A DNA stretch of 64,000 nucleotides. It comes from Dermatophagoides farinae. Taxonomy: Eukaryota; Arthropoda; Arachnida; Sarcoptiformes; Pyroglyphidae. The translations under genes and the position numbers were made by a program. Positions 13,118-27,348 of this stretch are shown piece after piece (position 1 is the stretch's first letter; the number at the start of each line of letters is the position of its first letter). The notes below the pieces were generated by a model. That model worked only from the letters and a program-made list of their open reading frames with translations, was not told the DNA's origin and searched no databases. The stretch spans positions 5,275,001 to 5,339,000 of the forward strand of contig NC_134679.1 in the NCBI RefSeq assembly GCF_024713945.1, written 5' to 3'.

Positions 13118-14807
13118 TTAAACATAATAATCATCGATTGGATCATTTGAATCATTCGTAGGTGAAGCATCATCATAATCGATACTTGGTGAATCTTCAA
13201 TCAGATTATCTGATTCATTTGGATTATTGATATTTGTATTTGCTATTTGTGATTGACTAGTATGTCGATTGCTTTCTATGAATTTGTTCGGTTTGGCTAA
13301 TTTCGATCGTTTTAATTGCAACTGAGAATTAGTAATCAAATGTTGATAATAATCATTAAAATTTGGATCATTAGCTTTAATAGTAGCAAAACGTTGACGA
13401 AATAATTGTTTGGCATATGAATAAAGTTCCATATCAAGATGATTTAAATCACGAATTCGTTGTATAGTTGATTGGCTTGACGAAGCCAATACTTCATGGC
13501 TATGTGTTTGGTTAAACTGTATGAATGATCGACGGAATTGTAAACGGAATGTTTTCTCAAACACATACTGTGTTGCCAATTGTTCTTCGCAAAGACCAAA
13601 CATTGCCATCTGTCGAAGATTTTGTTTGGCACTGAATAACATAATTGAATCTCGCTCTTCACGAGACATGAATGATTGATTATAGCATCCGACTAGATTA
13701 AGATCGGCCAACATCCGTGTTTGTCGATTGAATGCCAGGTTATGTGGACAATTCATAAATTCATCCAATGAAACATTACGCCAATTGGCACCATGAAAAC
13801 AGAGTGGAATTTCTTTACTAGTTGGTAGTCGACCATCACACCAATGACGAGATGTTTTCCAAGTAGCGCCACGTTGCACATGTTTGAATTCGGATAAAAA
13901 TCTGGAAATCGGATCGCGTAATAATGTCATGAAATAGAAATTTCTTTTCTTATTAATTCTATCGGTCTGATATTCCAATTGATTCAAGATTCTATCCACG
14001 CAATTTGTTAGTTCCTAAATATATAGTAAAATGGATAGGAATTAGAAAATGGCTACAGATTTAAACTTAAAAAATTCGATTACTGTATAATCAGCATGTA
14101 ATCCACATTTCCAACCAATAGAATAACGAGAAAAAAGCCAATATCTATTTGATGTGCCCGGTCGAAAGCAACGACATTTTTTCTTTCGTTTAGAATCACA
14201 TTTACATGGCTGTGGAAGGATCAAATCTCGTACTAAATGTCGATCGAATGCTGATCCGCCTATTATCAAGAATATAAATGAAAATGATATTATAAATACT
14301 CAATAATTACTGACCGGTTTTTTGCATGTGTAAAAATACTAAAACATCGTTAGTGTTCATTTGGAACATCATTTGGCTTGAATTTGGATGTTTGATGATG
14401 TCATCAAAACTGGTCATAAGAATTTTAGCAGCTTTAAATCTAGCAAAATCTTCATAATCATAGCCAAATTTATGCAACAAAACTCGATCGATATTCAAAC
14501 GTTCGATCAATTTCTGATCACCAGAATATAATCGATGACTGTATGATGGAATGAGATAATTGCTTGAAATCCATACTTTATCTGTTTGATCATAAATCGA
14601 TTTTTTTGTATAACAAAGACTATCGGGAAAATAAAGACCAATCGTTATGATCGAAATGACCGCTAATAATGTAGCAATCATTAGTAGCCGTTTAAAATTA
14701 TACTTTCGAGCCGATGAAATCGATTGAAACGATCTTTTAATTATGAATGCTGGTCCTTTTTCATAATGACGACTACGACCACTACCCTTACCGGATGTAT
14801 GGGACAT
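13118..14807 (-). CDS. HS6ST: heparan sulfate 6-O-sulfotransferase
   Basis: Exons 14807-14315, 14259-14084 and 14014-13118 (introns 55 and 69 bp) give 521 aa. This Golgi type II enzyme transfers sulfate from PAPS to the 6-O position of glucosamine in heparan sulfate, which tunes growth-factor binding. A single membrane anchor lies at about residues 41-60 after a 40-residue basic cytosolic tail. FLHMQKTGG (158-166) is the 5'-phosphosulfate loop and TLLRDPISRFLSEF (253-266) the 3'-phosphate site. Family-typical blocks follow: WLFSRYSIGWKCGLHADYT, HVQRGATWKTS, NLAFNRQTRMLADLNLVGCY and LNHLDMELYSYAK. The last 50 or so residues are an Asn/Asp/Ser-rich acidic tail absent from typical members. Start: the ATG at 14807; a non-ATG in-frame extension continues upstream, so the N-terminus is provisional. 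Family assignment is firm. Confidence 0.95.
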
Positions 14808-16010
14808 TTTTTCTTTGATTATAATTGTAGGTGTATCGTTTTCAAGCACATATGCATATAAATATGCTATTAATAGTTAATAATTATTAGCTGACAATGA
14901 TAATAATCTTCGATTATGATTATTGGCTGCATAATTTTTCATGATAAATATCATCGTCCGATTAATTGATGACATTGCTGTTTTTATTTATCTAGAGTCG
15001 AATATAATGTGAAGAAAGGTATACGAGTTGAATTTCGCGAAATAGAAATCAAATCAATTTGATCATTATATGATTGCATGATTGATTTGTATTTATCGGT
15101 TTTTTTTCTGTTGATGAATGAATTAATGAATGAAAATGAATGAATAAATATAAAAAATAAATATAGAAGCTAAAAACAGAAATCAATTACAAAAAAAGAA
15201 AAAAACTCGATACAAATAAAAACAGCAGATCCAACAATTCGAATGTTTTGATTGATTCTAATCATGCATCGCTGATCCATTGAGTCATCGATCCAAATTG
15301 GATCAAAATAGTATTCGAAAACAATTTGATTGTTCGATTCGGGCCCGGTAGATGGAGATAATTGTTTGGATTATTTTTTTTTTGTTTAAATTCAATTCTT
15401 TGATTTTTCGAAACAAAAGTCCTCGGACAATCCATTGATCAGTGTTCATCTCAACTATACTTTGATTGGAAAATTGAAAATTTTAATCAACAACGAAAAA
15501 TTTTTCTTTAGAATTAAATTCTTAAAAATAATCATAACATTCAGAATGAAGAAAAAAAAACATCCACAAATGGTATTTTTTGTTTGTTTTGGAAGATGAA
15601 AGAAAAGAAAAAACAATTTTCTTAGAAACTTTTGAACAAAGTCAATCTGAAATGAATTCGGTGCATTGATTAAATAGTGGATCATGGATGATGGAAAGTT
15701 TCTTAATGAAGAATGAAGGGAAAAAAAACATCTGTCACAATCTATTTTTTTTATATTATATTTATTATGATTTATCAAGGTGTGTATTATGCAAAATGTG
15801 TGTGCGTGGGTGTGTGTGTAAGATTCAAGGCTTATTGTGTGTGTGTGTGTGTGTCTGCTGTTTGTTGTTTATATTATATTATATTATACAACATTTAATA
15901 TTCGAAAGTGTTCATCATATATGATGATCATCAAAAGAATTTCAAAAGAAAAAAAAACATGCATTCCGAAAAATAAAATCCACTGATATCGTTTTTTTTT
16001 CGTTCCACAT
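14808..16010. other. HS6ST upstream / channel A downstream interval
   Basis: 5' flank of the sulfotransferase and 3' flank of chloride-channel copy A, both minus strand. No exon supported. TTTATT at 15761-15766 reads AATAAA on the minus strand about 245 nt past the channel stop and could be its poly-A signal. A GT-rich patch lies at 15800-15855. Confidence 0.45.
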
Positions 16011-19000
16011 TCAACTAAGCGTTTCCCAAACCTCAAGATAATATGTCCAATAAAATATATTGAGAACAATGAATGAAATTGGAAATATGAAACGTGAAAT
16101 ATAATCAACAGTATAGGCTCTTTTATGTTTTGATTGTAAAAGATATTGATTATGGCTATTATTGTTATTATAGATGTTATTGTTGTTGATATTTCCATTT
16201 CCATTATTATTATAATTCATATTTACACCTGTTGTTGTTGTTGTTGTTGCCGTAGTCATTGTATTCATCATCATTGGTGGTACACGCCAACTACGATAAC
16301 AAAAATTCTGATCATCATAAATTGATGGTGTTGGAAATGCATAAATATATGATTGTTTTCGATCACTTGTTCGTCGTTGTTGATGTTTAATTTGATTATC
16401 AATAAATATGCCATCATTATCATCATGACCATTGTGGCCATTTTCATCATTGATTATTGAACAACAACGATGACGAAGAATAGATGAAGGCATTTGTGTG
16501 GAAGTCTTATGACATTTCATTGATAATTTACATTCATCGTCATGACGGGATTTTGTTGCTTTCTATATTCAAATGAATTATATTGGTTTTAATATTGACA
16601 AACACAATCGATTAAGTAAATAACTTACATCATCATTTTCATGTTCCGAAAATTGTTTTGAATCTGTATCTAATTCCAATTTATCCAATCCTGTTAAACT
16701 ACTACTACAACGAACAGGATGATAATGATGTTGATGAGTAGATATATGATTGGGCACTTTGTTTCGATGATGATCATCATAATCATGTGTTCCAGGTTTT
16801 ATTCTAGTTGTTGTTGCGGTTTTTGTCTGTGGATCCATTATTCGTGTTTCGGTAGTCGGTGTGGTGATGGTTGCGGTTGGTTGCTGTTGATAAGCAGTCG
16901 GAGCAATACCAATCCAACCATTGAGCAATTCATCGGCCATTAAAATGTTGACCAAGGCATATTCCATAAGTGATGCAAATACAAATACCGTACATGATGA
17001 CATGAATATATCAATAGCTTTGATATATGAAACCGGTGGTAATGATTTCTGTGATTGTGCATGTTGTGTTGATAATGTAAGCAATGATGTTACACACAAT
17101 GTAACACGAGCAGGCACAGCTTCCGGTTTGATCCAAAACGATATCCATGACATTATTACAATCAAACATGTCGGTATATATGTATGAAATATATAATAAC
17201 CTGTGAAATATGTGAAGAAAGCAAAAAAAAAAAATTACCAATATATAGCCAACAACAACAACAAAAAAAACTGAATTTTTTTCAAATTTTTTAAAAAAAG
17301 GAAGAAAAAATATTAAATTTAAAAAAAATAAATCATTTCATCGGAAATAAAATTCTCATTTAAAGTGTTCATCATCATTATCACCATTTCTAACAGCAAT
17401 ATTTCCGTTAAAACTATAGTTTGAATTTCATCATAATCATCATCATCATCATTAAAACTAGTGAATGCTAAACGAAAACTAGAAGAAAAAAACCCATTCA
17501 CTTTATAATTCCATTTTCATCAATTTAATGTATTACAAAACCAGGACCCGAGAAAATATTTTCATTCAATGAGAGAGAGAAAGAGAGTGATGTCTTTTGT
17601 TTTGTACATATTTCTACATTGCTTATCGCATGTCATTTTTTTTCGGGGTGTTTCATAATAATTATTCTAATCTATACATAGACTACTTACCGATTCGACG
17701 TTTAATAGTGAATACAACCTGAACACAGGCAAAAGTTCCTGAGTTCAGTAACATGAGCATGGGAAAAAAAATTTTTTTTTCAAAATATTAGTGTGATAAG
17801 AATAAAAATTGAAATGAAAAAAATAAAAAAAAAATTCCATACCGGATGAATAATCAGTTGTACAATAATCAATATCTTTATTGATTAGATCATGTTGTGG
17901 TAATTCAATGTGTTCTTCCACCACTAATGAATCCGATTCTTCCCAATCAAATATCAAATCTTTAGTCGTATACGATACTTGTTTTTTTATTTTTATTATT
18001 ATTGTTGAATAAATAAATAGACAAAAAAAAAACACAAACACAAAAGAAATTCAATTGTATAATAAATAATTTGATTATGAAATCATATCACACACACACA
18101 TCATCATCATCATCATCTTACGTGATTCAATTTTCATCGTACAATTCTGTGTATCATGTGGATAGGTTTGAAATTTCATGGCACATGAAAGCAACAATGT
18201 CAATCTGCATATATAACGTGCGATGGTCGATGATGATCATATTTTGGTATGGTAAAATAATGAGAATGAGAATCAAAAAAAAAAAAAAAAAAAATGAGAA
18301 AAATTGAGAAAAAAAAGAGAAAAAATCAGATTCAAATTCCAATGACATACTATAGGAGTGTATTAAAATTGTTTGAATATATATACTAATGAGATGATAT
18401 TAAATATGATTCATATATAAGGATACGCTACAGATTCTCATCATTGATATGATGAACAACAATTATGAAAGAATAAAAGAATTAAAGGGATGAATGAAAA
18501 AAAAAATTCCATGCATAGTATTGAAATATTTGCATCAGAAAAATAAAAGCAAATAATAAAATCAAATGAATATATGAATAATGTCAACTTTGATTATGAA
18601 TGAAAAAGAACAAAAAAAATTATTTAAATGAATTCTGATTTTCATCATCATCATGATTCAATCAGCAGAGAATCCAAAGATTCCACATCGTTTCATATAC
18701 GTATATAAAACAGGAATTGATTTTGGCCAACCACCAAAAACATCTGCCCTATCATTATTATTATTTCTAATTTAAGAGTAAATAACAACCAAAAAAAAAA
18801 AATAATAAATAAAATAAAAATAAAATCCAAAGTATGAAAAAAAAAGAATCCAAAAAGGCTAGGAGATTACAGAACAATGAACAACAAAGAAAAAAAAATG
18901 AATCATCATCGTCATAGAAAATTGATTCAGGTCGTTGTTAGAATTGGTAAACATATAGTAAAAAAAAGAGAGTAATGGTTAAGGATGTAGAAAATATTTA

Positions 19001-20786
19001 ATAAGGTATCAAAAGATAATAATTGAATCAAAATGTTGTTGTTGTTGTTGTTGTACAATGGAACAATGGGTATCAACTTACTTGACCATATATAGAATAG
19101 TGTTATCCGAATAAAGCCTATATTGTATATAGAAATAGAAATGAATGAAAATAAAATTGGTACAAAATATGAAAACATAAATTGATTCTTGGAATCGATT
19201 GATCAAAATTGTGTGGAAAAGAAAAAAAAGAGAGAGACAAATTTCAATCATGTTTTGTAAACATTCGATTTTTTTTTCTGTGTTCACTTTCAACAACAAA
19301 AGGAATTTGTCTGATTTTTTTTCTTTTAATAGAGAGATTCATCTATTCATATGAGAAATGGATTCATCAATTCGATGAATTGTAAACGTTTGTGTTTCAT
19401 ACTTACCATATATAATGATTAGGAATGGTCATTTCCTGGAAGGTCACTTCTTTTGCATTCTATAAATACATATTTATGTTCATTTTTTTCATTAGAATCG
19501 AAATAAACGATTTTGATGAATCAAAAAAAAAAAAAAAAAAAAAACAAAACAGAAAATTACCTTGAAAAAAGAATCAGGCCGCCAAATTTTATCAATAAAT
19601 GTTAATGGTAATAAACGATATGGGCCACGTGGATCATTACTAGTATTTACATTGTAAACAATATCATCCGGTATAATCAAACGATTGTCCTTCCATGATT
19701 GTGACATGAATATATCGGCAACATATGTCTATAAATTCAGAATGGTTTAAATTAATATTTTTTTGGCAAAAAAAAAACGCAAGGAATTAAGAAAGTATAA
19801 ATACCATTGATCCTTCGTCAATAGAATCAAGACCAAGTACCCAGACATGAAAACGAACCACTGTTGGCTGTCCTAAAGTATACAAAAAAAAATTTTCGAA
19901 TAGAATTTGAAATGTAACCGAAAAAAATGGGTTAACATTTGGAATATTTTAAGAGAATTTATTATCGAAAAAAAACCAAAAACAGAATCGAATTGGTAAA
20001 TCATCATCATCATCATTCATGACGAATTAATCTTCTTATATTTAAACATGTAATAGGAATTAATCATGTGGAGATAGAGAAAAAAAAAGATTAGCAGAAC
20101 GAATTTTGGATTATTTTTTCAGTTGAATTCATATACAAAGTAATCGAATCGTAATATTTTAATCAAAAAAAAAAAAAAAAAAAAAAAAATTTCTTCCATT
20201 CGTATGAATAAATCATCAGTCATCAGGAAGAACACACATATTTTGTTAGATTTTTTCTTATAAATTTTTTTTTCTTTATCAAGATATCATTCTTCAGTGT
20301 GTGTGTGTGTGTATATGTTAATGGCATGAAGCTTAACGAAATGAAAAAAAAGGATTGCCCATCAAGATTTTTTTTTGATATTTCGTACGTGGTTTTTCAT
20401 TCCATCTGAATGTATCGTGTGTGTGTATGTGGATGCTGTTTTTTCAGCATACAGTATATATAAAAGTTGATTTTAATATCATTTTCAATTAGAAATTAAT
20501 TTTTTTTATTCTTCATTTTTTTTCTTCTTTTTTGTATGTTCATTGATCGAAACATCAATTTCAATAATAATGAAGATCGAGAATGGTTCAAAAAAAAAAA
20601 TAATAAGAACCTTATTGGATGTAATTAAGATCGTCAGCCAGTTTGCCCTTCAGTCAATCGATTGATCACTATTTCTAGAATCATCATCATTATTATTATT
20701 ATACCGTCAACGAACAAAAAAAAACATGAACAACGATGTAATTCAATATTGTATACCCCAAACAAAAATATTCTTCTCCCAGATGG

Positions 20787-20818
<32 letters not shown>

Positions 20819-21677
20819 AGAGTACCCGACAAAAAACACTGCCAAACTACCGGAAAATTTTTTTTTGTTTTCGTTTTTTTTACATTTCTATATATATATA
20901 TTGTAGAGTTTCGTCGTTCAACTGAAACTAAAATAATAATAACTACGGATCATTACATCAGCACAATGTGAATGATTAAGCAGAATTTTAGTTTGTTCGT
21001 ATTTTGTTTGTTTTTTTTTTTTTTTTTTGTTCTCGTTTCGACTTTCACACGTTAACAATAACTATTTCATCGATGATACAATGAACAGGGGCAAAAAAAA
21101 ATTTTTTTTTCAAAATGATAATAATAATATTGTCTTACCATTTTGTTTGGGTGGCATTAGTTTATCATAACCCGGAGGTACAAATGAATCGACATCGAAA
21201 TTCAAATTCATTTTTACTGGACTTTTATCCTTTCCATTGAAATTACCATCATCAATATTATTATTATTATTATTATCATCATCACGAAGAATATGGCTGT
21301 TATTTAATGATCCCGTTTTCAAAAGATCCATACGTTCATTATCAACATCAACATCATCAACATCATCATCATCATCATCAGCAACATTTAACGGTTCTTG
21401 TTTATTGTTATTGATGTTGTTGTTGTTAATATTTTTTGTTCTCATCGAATCAATCACTATTGTTCGTATGGGTGGAATATTAATAACAGAATTTGATGAC
21501 GTAGTTTTTGCCGATCCAATTGTTGTTTTTGTTGTTGTTTCCGATGATGATGATGATGATAATGATGATGTAGTTCCATCAATCAATAGATTCAATGGAT
21601 TATGATAAATATGATTTATGTTGAATGAATCCTGATTTAATTGATGTGTTTGGTGTCGATGATGGTGATGTTGATGA

Positions 21678-21711
<34 letters not shown>

Positions 21712-22215
21712 CTTTAATGACATTTTTCAATACTGTTTCGGGACTAATATAATTAGCTTCAATCAATCTGAAAAAAAAGAATCAGAAAAAAGTTGGTTAT
21801 AATTTTTACATGTAAAAAAAACAAACCGAAAAAATTTGATAGACGACATGTGATTTAAACAAAATATAGCTGCAATCATCATCCAGATGAAATATGATGT
21901 TTTTACAGAACGAAATAATGATGATGTTGATGACGACGATGTTGATGATGATGATGATGATGATTTCACAATGTTATTTATATATTGTCGATGAGAAGGC
22001 TTTTTGTGTAAGAATTTTGAAGAAAAAATAATAAAATTATCAAAAATTCTTTTCCATTCAATACGTTCGTTGAATGAATTCTTTTCATCATCATTAATAA
22101 TAATTCGGTTTAATTTTATCGATTGATTATCACTGCTATCCGTATCAGTATCATTATCATTATCATCATCATCATATTGATTACCACGAATGTCTGCCAC
22201 TAGTTGCATTATCAT
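16011..22215 (-). CDS. Cys-loop ligand-gated chloride channel subunit, pHCl-like (copy A)
   Basis: Eleven minus-strand exons: 22215-21827, 21767-21139, 19872-19805, 19728-19561, 19459-19407, 19117-19082, 18204-18122, 17977-17843, 17738-17691, 17200-16629, 16562-16011; about 910 aa. Frame is kept across all junctions. Cys-loop C455-x13-C469 and a second cysteine pair (DYC...FAC) mark the GluCl/HisCl/pHCl group. M1 starts at YYIFHTYIP (538). PAR (566-568) before M2 predicts anion selectivity. M3 is about 598-620 and M4 about 885-903. LPPVSY before M3 and the MEYALVN end of M3 resemble arthropod pHCl subunits, an identification from memory. The first 320 residues include a hydrophobic signal-like stretch (about 105-125) and a long Gln/His/Asn/Asp/Ser-rich region before the binding domain. 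The start codon is uncertain (ATG at 22215 or 22209, or an unseen upstream exon). The M3-M4 loop carries an extra 66-bp intron absent from copy B. Confidence 0.9.
16921..17236. repeat. conversion-like tract shared with 39965-40280
   Basis: This 316-bp block aligns without gaps to 39965-40280 in the paralogue, with 7 mismatches (97.8% identity). It covers the 3' end of the preceding intron, M1, M2 and M3. The exonic differences are all synonymous, and the intronic A12 run has the same length in both copies. Other compared exon pairs of the two genes differ at 10-18% of positions. Confidence 0.9.
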
Positions 22216-23788
22216 TATCACAATCAAAACGATACCAAGGCTTATAATAATAATAATTTTCGGTAAAAATTTTTAAATATTTTATATGATCATCATTGTT
22301 ATACGATTGATTCAAATAAATGTTTGGCCAGAAAACTTTAATGTTACCATTGTTAGTTTTGATTGATATGATCATCATGATCATCATCATGATCGTTATT
22401 ATTATCACCACTAGCAATTTCGTTTCGATCATAATAATAATCAATTTTTCGCCTTGTTGTTATTGTTGTTGTTGTTGTTCTGGTCATTTGATTTTGATCA
22501 TTATAATCGATAATAATTTTATCACCATTCAAGATAATCATTATGACCTATTCATAAAGACAAAATAAAACACATGAATGAATATATGATTGATAAATGT
22601 TAATATATTTGAATCTATTATTCTATATTCGCAAATGAACTACTCCAAACGCACACGCATACACACACACACACGAAATGATCATTAAGCTTAGAATTTT
22701 TGATTTTTTTTATTCTTGAAACAAGAATAAAAAGAAAAATTCTTTCCGAAACAAAATCATTTCATTTGGAATAATTTATCTCATGGCTACTACTACTACT
22801 ACTAGTACCTTTGAATTTTACTATATAATCAGAAAAAAAACTATTGTTTAATCAAAATTTACAGATCACAAACACACACACACACACAATAAAGATTACT
22901 AACTGAAGAAAAACATTATCCACAGCAGCATATCTGTTGTTGTTGTTGTTGTTGTTGATGATGATTAGAATTATGTTTTGTTTTGTTCATGGTTAATGGT
23001 AGAATTTTTTTTATGGTTTGTGAATTGACCAGAAATAAAAAACAAAAAACAAACAAATAAAACAATTCAAAACAAGTTCTCTAATATGATGATGATGCTT
23101 TTGATGATGATATGATGATGGGTGCGTCACTCACACATGCAGTGACTCAGATTTTTAACAAAATAAAAAAATATAAAAACATTCAATTCAGCGTGAAAAA
23201 AAGACGCCCAAAATCTGGTCGCAATGACATTCATTTGTTTTTTTTCTTGTTTTTGTTTTTGTTTTTGATTATTATTATTATTATATCAACAACAAATATA
23301 TAGTATAATCAAAGTTAATTGACCGGAAAAAGAATGATGATGATCATCATCATCGTCGTTATTTTTGTTAAACAAACATATCAGATCAAAATATAGATCT
23401 TGTTATATTCATATATTTGCTATTTGGGTATTTGCGGTTTGGGTCTCTCTCACTCTTTCTCTCTTCTCCTATAATCATCAAATACGAATGATGATGATTA
23501 TTATTATTTCGATTAAAAACCCAAATCAAAAGAAAAAACTAATCACACAACAACCAAGTTCAAAACCATTTAAGATCCAATTGGTTAAGACAAGATGACA
23601 ACACCCATTTCGTTTATTATTTCTGTTGTTTTTCATTGACATGATCCTAATCAACCATGAAGTCGTACACAACGATTAAACAACAACAACAACTACAGAA
23701 TCGGAAACAAACGATTTTTTTTCACAGAATCCAAGTTCAATCGACTGTGGAGAGAACGAGAATCGATTCTAATTCAGAAAACAAATTC

Positions 23789-24325
23789 AAGACAATGATA
23801 ATGTCTCCAATATTCCAGTGGTCCCAAGTGTAATTCCATTTCTTTGTTTTCTCTTCTCTTTTGTTGTTGATTTTGTGGTAAATATTTTTTTTCAAAAAAA
23901 ATTTCTTTTTTCATTCTCTTTTGTTGTTGATTGAAATTTGAAATAGTTAAATATTTTTTTTTTAAATAGTTCTTTTTTCATCGAATACTACCCATCATCG
24001 AAATAATTATTATTCAAATAGGGTAAATTTGTTTGTAGTTATTGTTGTTTTTTTTCATCGAATTACCCCAATCAAACCGAAATATTTAGAAATTGGAAAT
24101 GATAGCTCAAGAATTCCATGAAAGAAGAATGAATTCGTTCAATTGAAAAAAAATCATCATCATTGTGTTTCAATGCCAAAAAAAAACATATGTAAATATT
24201 AAACATACGATTTTATATTTTGATTACAAAAATATTGTGATTTCAAACAAACGATTTTTTTGATCAAATACATTAATTGTTAATAATAAAATTTTTTGGA
24301 GAAAATACTAATAATAAAATTATAA
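23789..24325. repeat. tandem duplication unit, copy 1
   Basis: First copy of an imperfect direct repeat. It shares with copy 2 the words GGTCCCAAGTGTAATTC, GGGTAAATTTGTTTGTAGTT, CATCATCATTGTGTTTCAAT and a terminal AAAATACTAATAATAAAATT in the same order, with offsets falling from 606 to 541 bp through indels. No coding potential and no recognisable transposon termini. Confidence 0.85.
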
Positions 24326-24392
24326 TTCGGATTTTTGGTTTTGTGATACATCGACAAATTGATTCCTGAAGACTTGAAACAGTGAGTAAAAC

Positions 24393-24865
24393 AAGACAAT
24401 GATACATTCCAATATTTAAATGATCGGTCCCAAGTGTAATTCAAAAAAACCATCGAATATAATTTTTCTTGGTGAATTCAGTCTTCCAAATTTCTTTTGT
24501 AGTCAAGGAATGGTAAATAAAGGTAAAAATGCTTTTTCTTCATTCTACCACCCATCATCAAATAATTATTATTCAAAAGGGTAAATTTGTTTGTAGTTAT
24601 TGTTGTTTTTTTTCATCGAATTACCCCCATCAAACCGAAATATATAGAAATGGAAATGAGAGAATATTCCAAAAGAAGAATGAAATAGCTCAAGTGAAAA
24701 AAAATCATCATCATTGTGTTTCAATGCCAAAAAAAAACATATGTAAATATTAAACATTCGTTTTATATTTTGATTACAAAAATATTGTGATTTCATGAAA
24801 TGATTTGAAAATGATAATTATTGTTTGAATTTTTTCAAATAGAAAATACTAATAATAAAATTATT
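24393..24865. repeat. tandem duplication unit, copy 2 (plus partial third copy)
   Basis: Second copy of the unit at 23789-24325. A truncated third copy appears to start near 24929, where AAATGATCGGT and GTCAAGGAATGG recur as they do at 24418 and 24500 in copy 2. Similarity fades after about 24975. Confidence 0.8.
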
Positions 24866-27348
24866 ATTCAATGACGACATAATTATTGTTATTGAACATT
24901 GAATAATATTGATCGAGTGATTGAGAAATTCAAATGATCGGTACTGTCGTCAAGGAATGGAAAAAAGGTGTATAATTTTCTTGTATATTTTCCAAATAGA
25001 ATAGAATATTCTTTGTCATGTTTTTTTTTGTGTGTGCGTCTGTATTCATGATGAAATATTCGTATATTTTATTCGGTTCAAATGAATATTGTAATAATAA
25101 TCATTCGGGTGTTGTACAAATTATCGGTGTTGACATTTATTACAACAACAACAACAATAGAAGAGAATATATTCTGCAATATTCTTAAACCGAGCAACAG
25201 CAACAAAAATATGAGAAAACCAACTATAATAAATTATAATAATAATAATAACCGACTATAAACGAAATTCAACCGGGGAAAAGAAAAATTTTCTGTCAAC
25301 ACTTGATAATAATAATAATGCTTTTTCTATTGAAAAAAATTGGAAAATTTAACAATAATCGATAATCGAAATTATGTCATTGAGTTCCGAAATGAATGTA
25401 CAATCAAAAAAAAAAAAAAAAAAAAAAATAGAAGATCCATACAGAATTTTGGAATCGAACAGTTTTCTTTTTTTTCTAAACGCCCAAAAAAAATATTCAT
25501 TCTTCATCAATTTTTATTCGAAGAAGAATTTATTTGCAAATTAAAATTTTTTTTTTTTTTTTTGGTTTCCAGGCCAAAAAACAAGCCATTATTAATGGTA
25601 ATTATGAATATAGTTTGATTAAAATCTAGAATCTTTTTCAAGCTCAATTTCTGTAATGAGAAAAAAAACGTATTTCAGTTTTCATATGTTTAAATGTAAA
25701 AAATAACGATGATAAACAACAGAACTATCATTCATATGGTTAGATTAAAACAGATGGTTTGAAAAAAAATCTCAATCATGATTCATTCATTCAAAAACGT
25801 GCCGAAATTCGTTCAATTTCTTGATATTTTTAAAAAAAATTTCTGTTTGACCACGATAATAATGATGATATTTACATTTGTGTTTGACCTGTGCACGTAT
25901 ACACATTGATTATATCGGAATAATAGAGCACGTCGATATCGTTTTTATCTTTTTCTATATAAAATGAATATTTATGTATATCTTTCGTGTGTGTGTGTGT
26001 GTATGTTTACGAAACGCATTCCATCCAGATATTCTTGTGTTTTAAAGTTTTTTTCCACATTCAATAAATGAAAAAAAAACTAAAAAAAATTGGCAACCCA
26101 ATTGGCCTGAAATGAAAACATCTGGCATATTCACAACATAACAGTTTCGAAATTCCATATTGACCCTGTTGCATGAGAGAGCAAAGCAAAAATTCCATGA
26201 TTTGAATGTGTTATTTTTGGCTTTTAATAGAAAATCCATTTAGAGATATCAATTCAATCAATTGAGCTTCAATGATCAATATTGATTCTGGTTTTGATGA
26301 AAGATCAGAAAAAAACCGAAATTATCGTTTTCATTTTCATATGAGTAACACTGATTGAAGTAGCTCATCATTTATTGACTTGATCATTTATTGAATGAAA
26401 AACGAAAGAAAAAAAAACCACATATTTCTCAAATAAATAAAATTTCTAACCTCAGAGATTGACATCCGAAACAGTGAAATCATTCGTAATGGGAAAAAGG
26501 GAAGAAAAAAAAATTCTGAACCATAAAAGAAAGCCCCAGACATGGGACTAGATAATACATAGACAGACATATCATTTCATCATTATGATAATCATCATTT
26601 GAAATTTATTTTTTTTTTCATATTCCTATTTTATTATTGCCTTCATCGTGAATTTGACACACGGATGAAAAAAAAAAAATAAAATGATTGTCCATGACAT
26701 TGTGTTCATTAGTTAGCCAAGGAATATTCTAAATAATATCACTTATACTAACAAGATAAATTCAATCGATTCATTCTAATGATAATTCATTACATGATCA
26801 AAATAGAATCTATTACAAAATGAGCAGAATTTTTTTTCCAATAATGATGATTTATCGATTATTTTGACGTCACAATGAGATGAAAAAAAAATCATTTAAT
26901 ATGATGATGATGATGATAATCGTTTGTCAATAATTAATTTTTTTTTTTTTTTTGCTGTTCTCTCTCTCACTTACAAATGTGATCATGATATGCATTATGA
27001 ATTTTTTTTTTCAATGCTGTTGTCGTGAATAATCCATTGTGGAGAAAAAAACTATAATATATGTATATAATCATAATTTATTACATTGTAATCCATCTTG
27101 ATTTTTTTTGTCGCTGCTATTGTTGATGATTCCTGAGAATAGAATGATATGATGGACTTGAAAAAAAAGAAAATGAAAAACTTTCCACAGCCAAAAAAAA
27201 ACCCAAAAATGAAAATGTGTGTGTGTGTGTGTTATAAATCTTGATTAAAAACTTTCAATAATAATGGTAGTATTCCGTTTCTATTTTTTTTTCTATCTTT
27301 TTGTTTGTTTGTGAAATCGATTGATTCATTCGTTTGAAACAATCATAT

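Noticed and set aside
16719-17187. Plus-strand frames opposite the channel M1-M3 exon (also 39503-40231)
   Set aside because: Antisense shadows of conserved coding sequence on the minus strand.
22181-22444. Minus-strand Ile/Met-rich frame just upstream of channel copy A
   Set aside because: Ile/Met/Asp runs come from ATC/ATG triplet repeats; no splice connection to exon 1 could be supported, though an upstream exon cannot be excluded.
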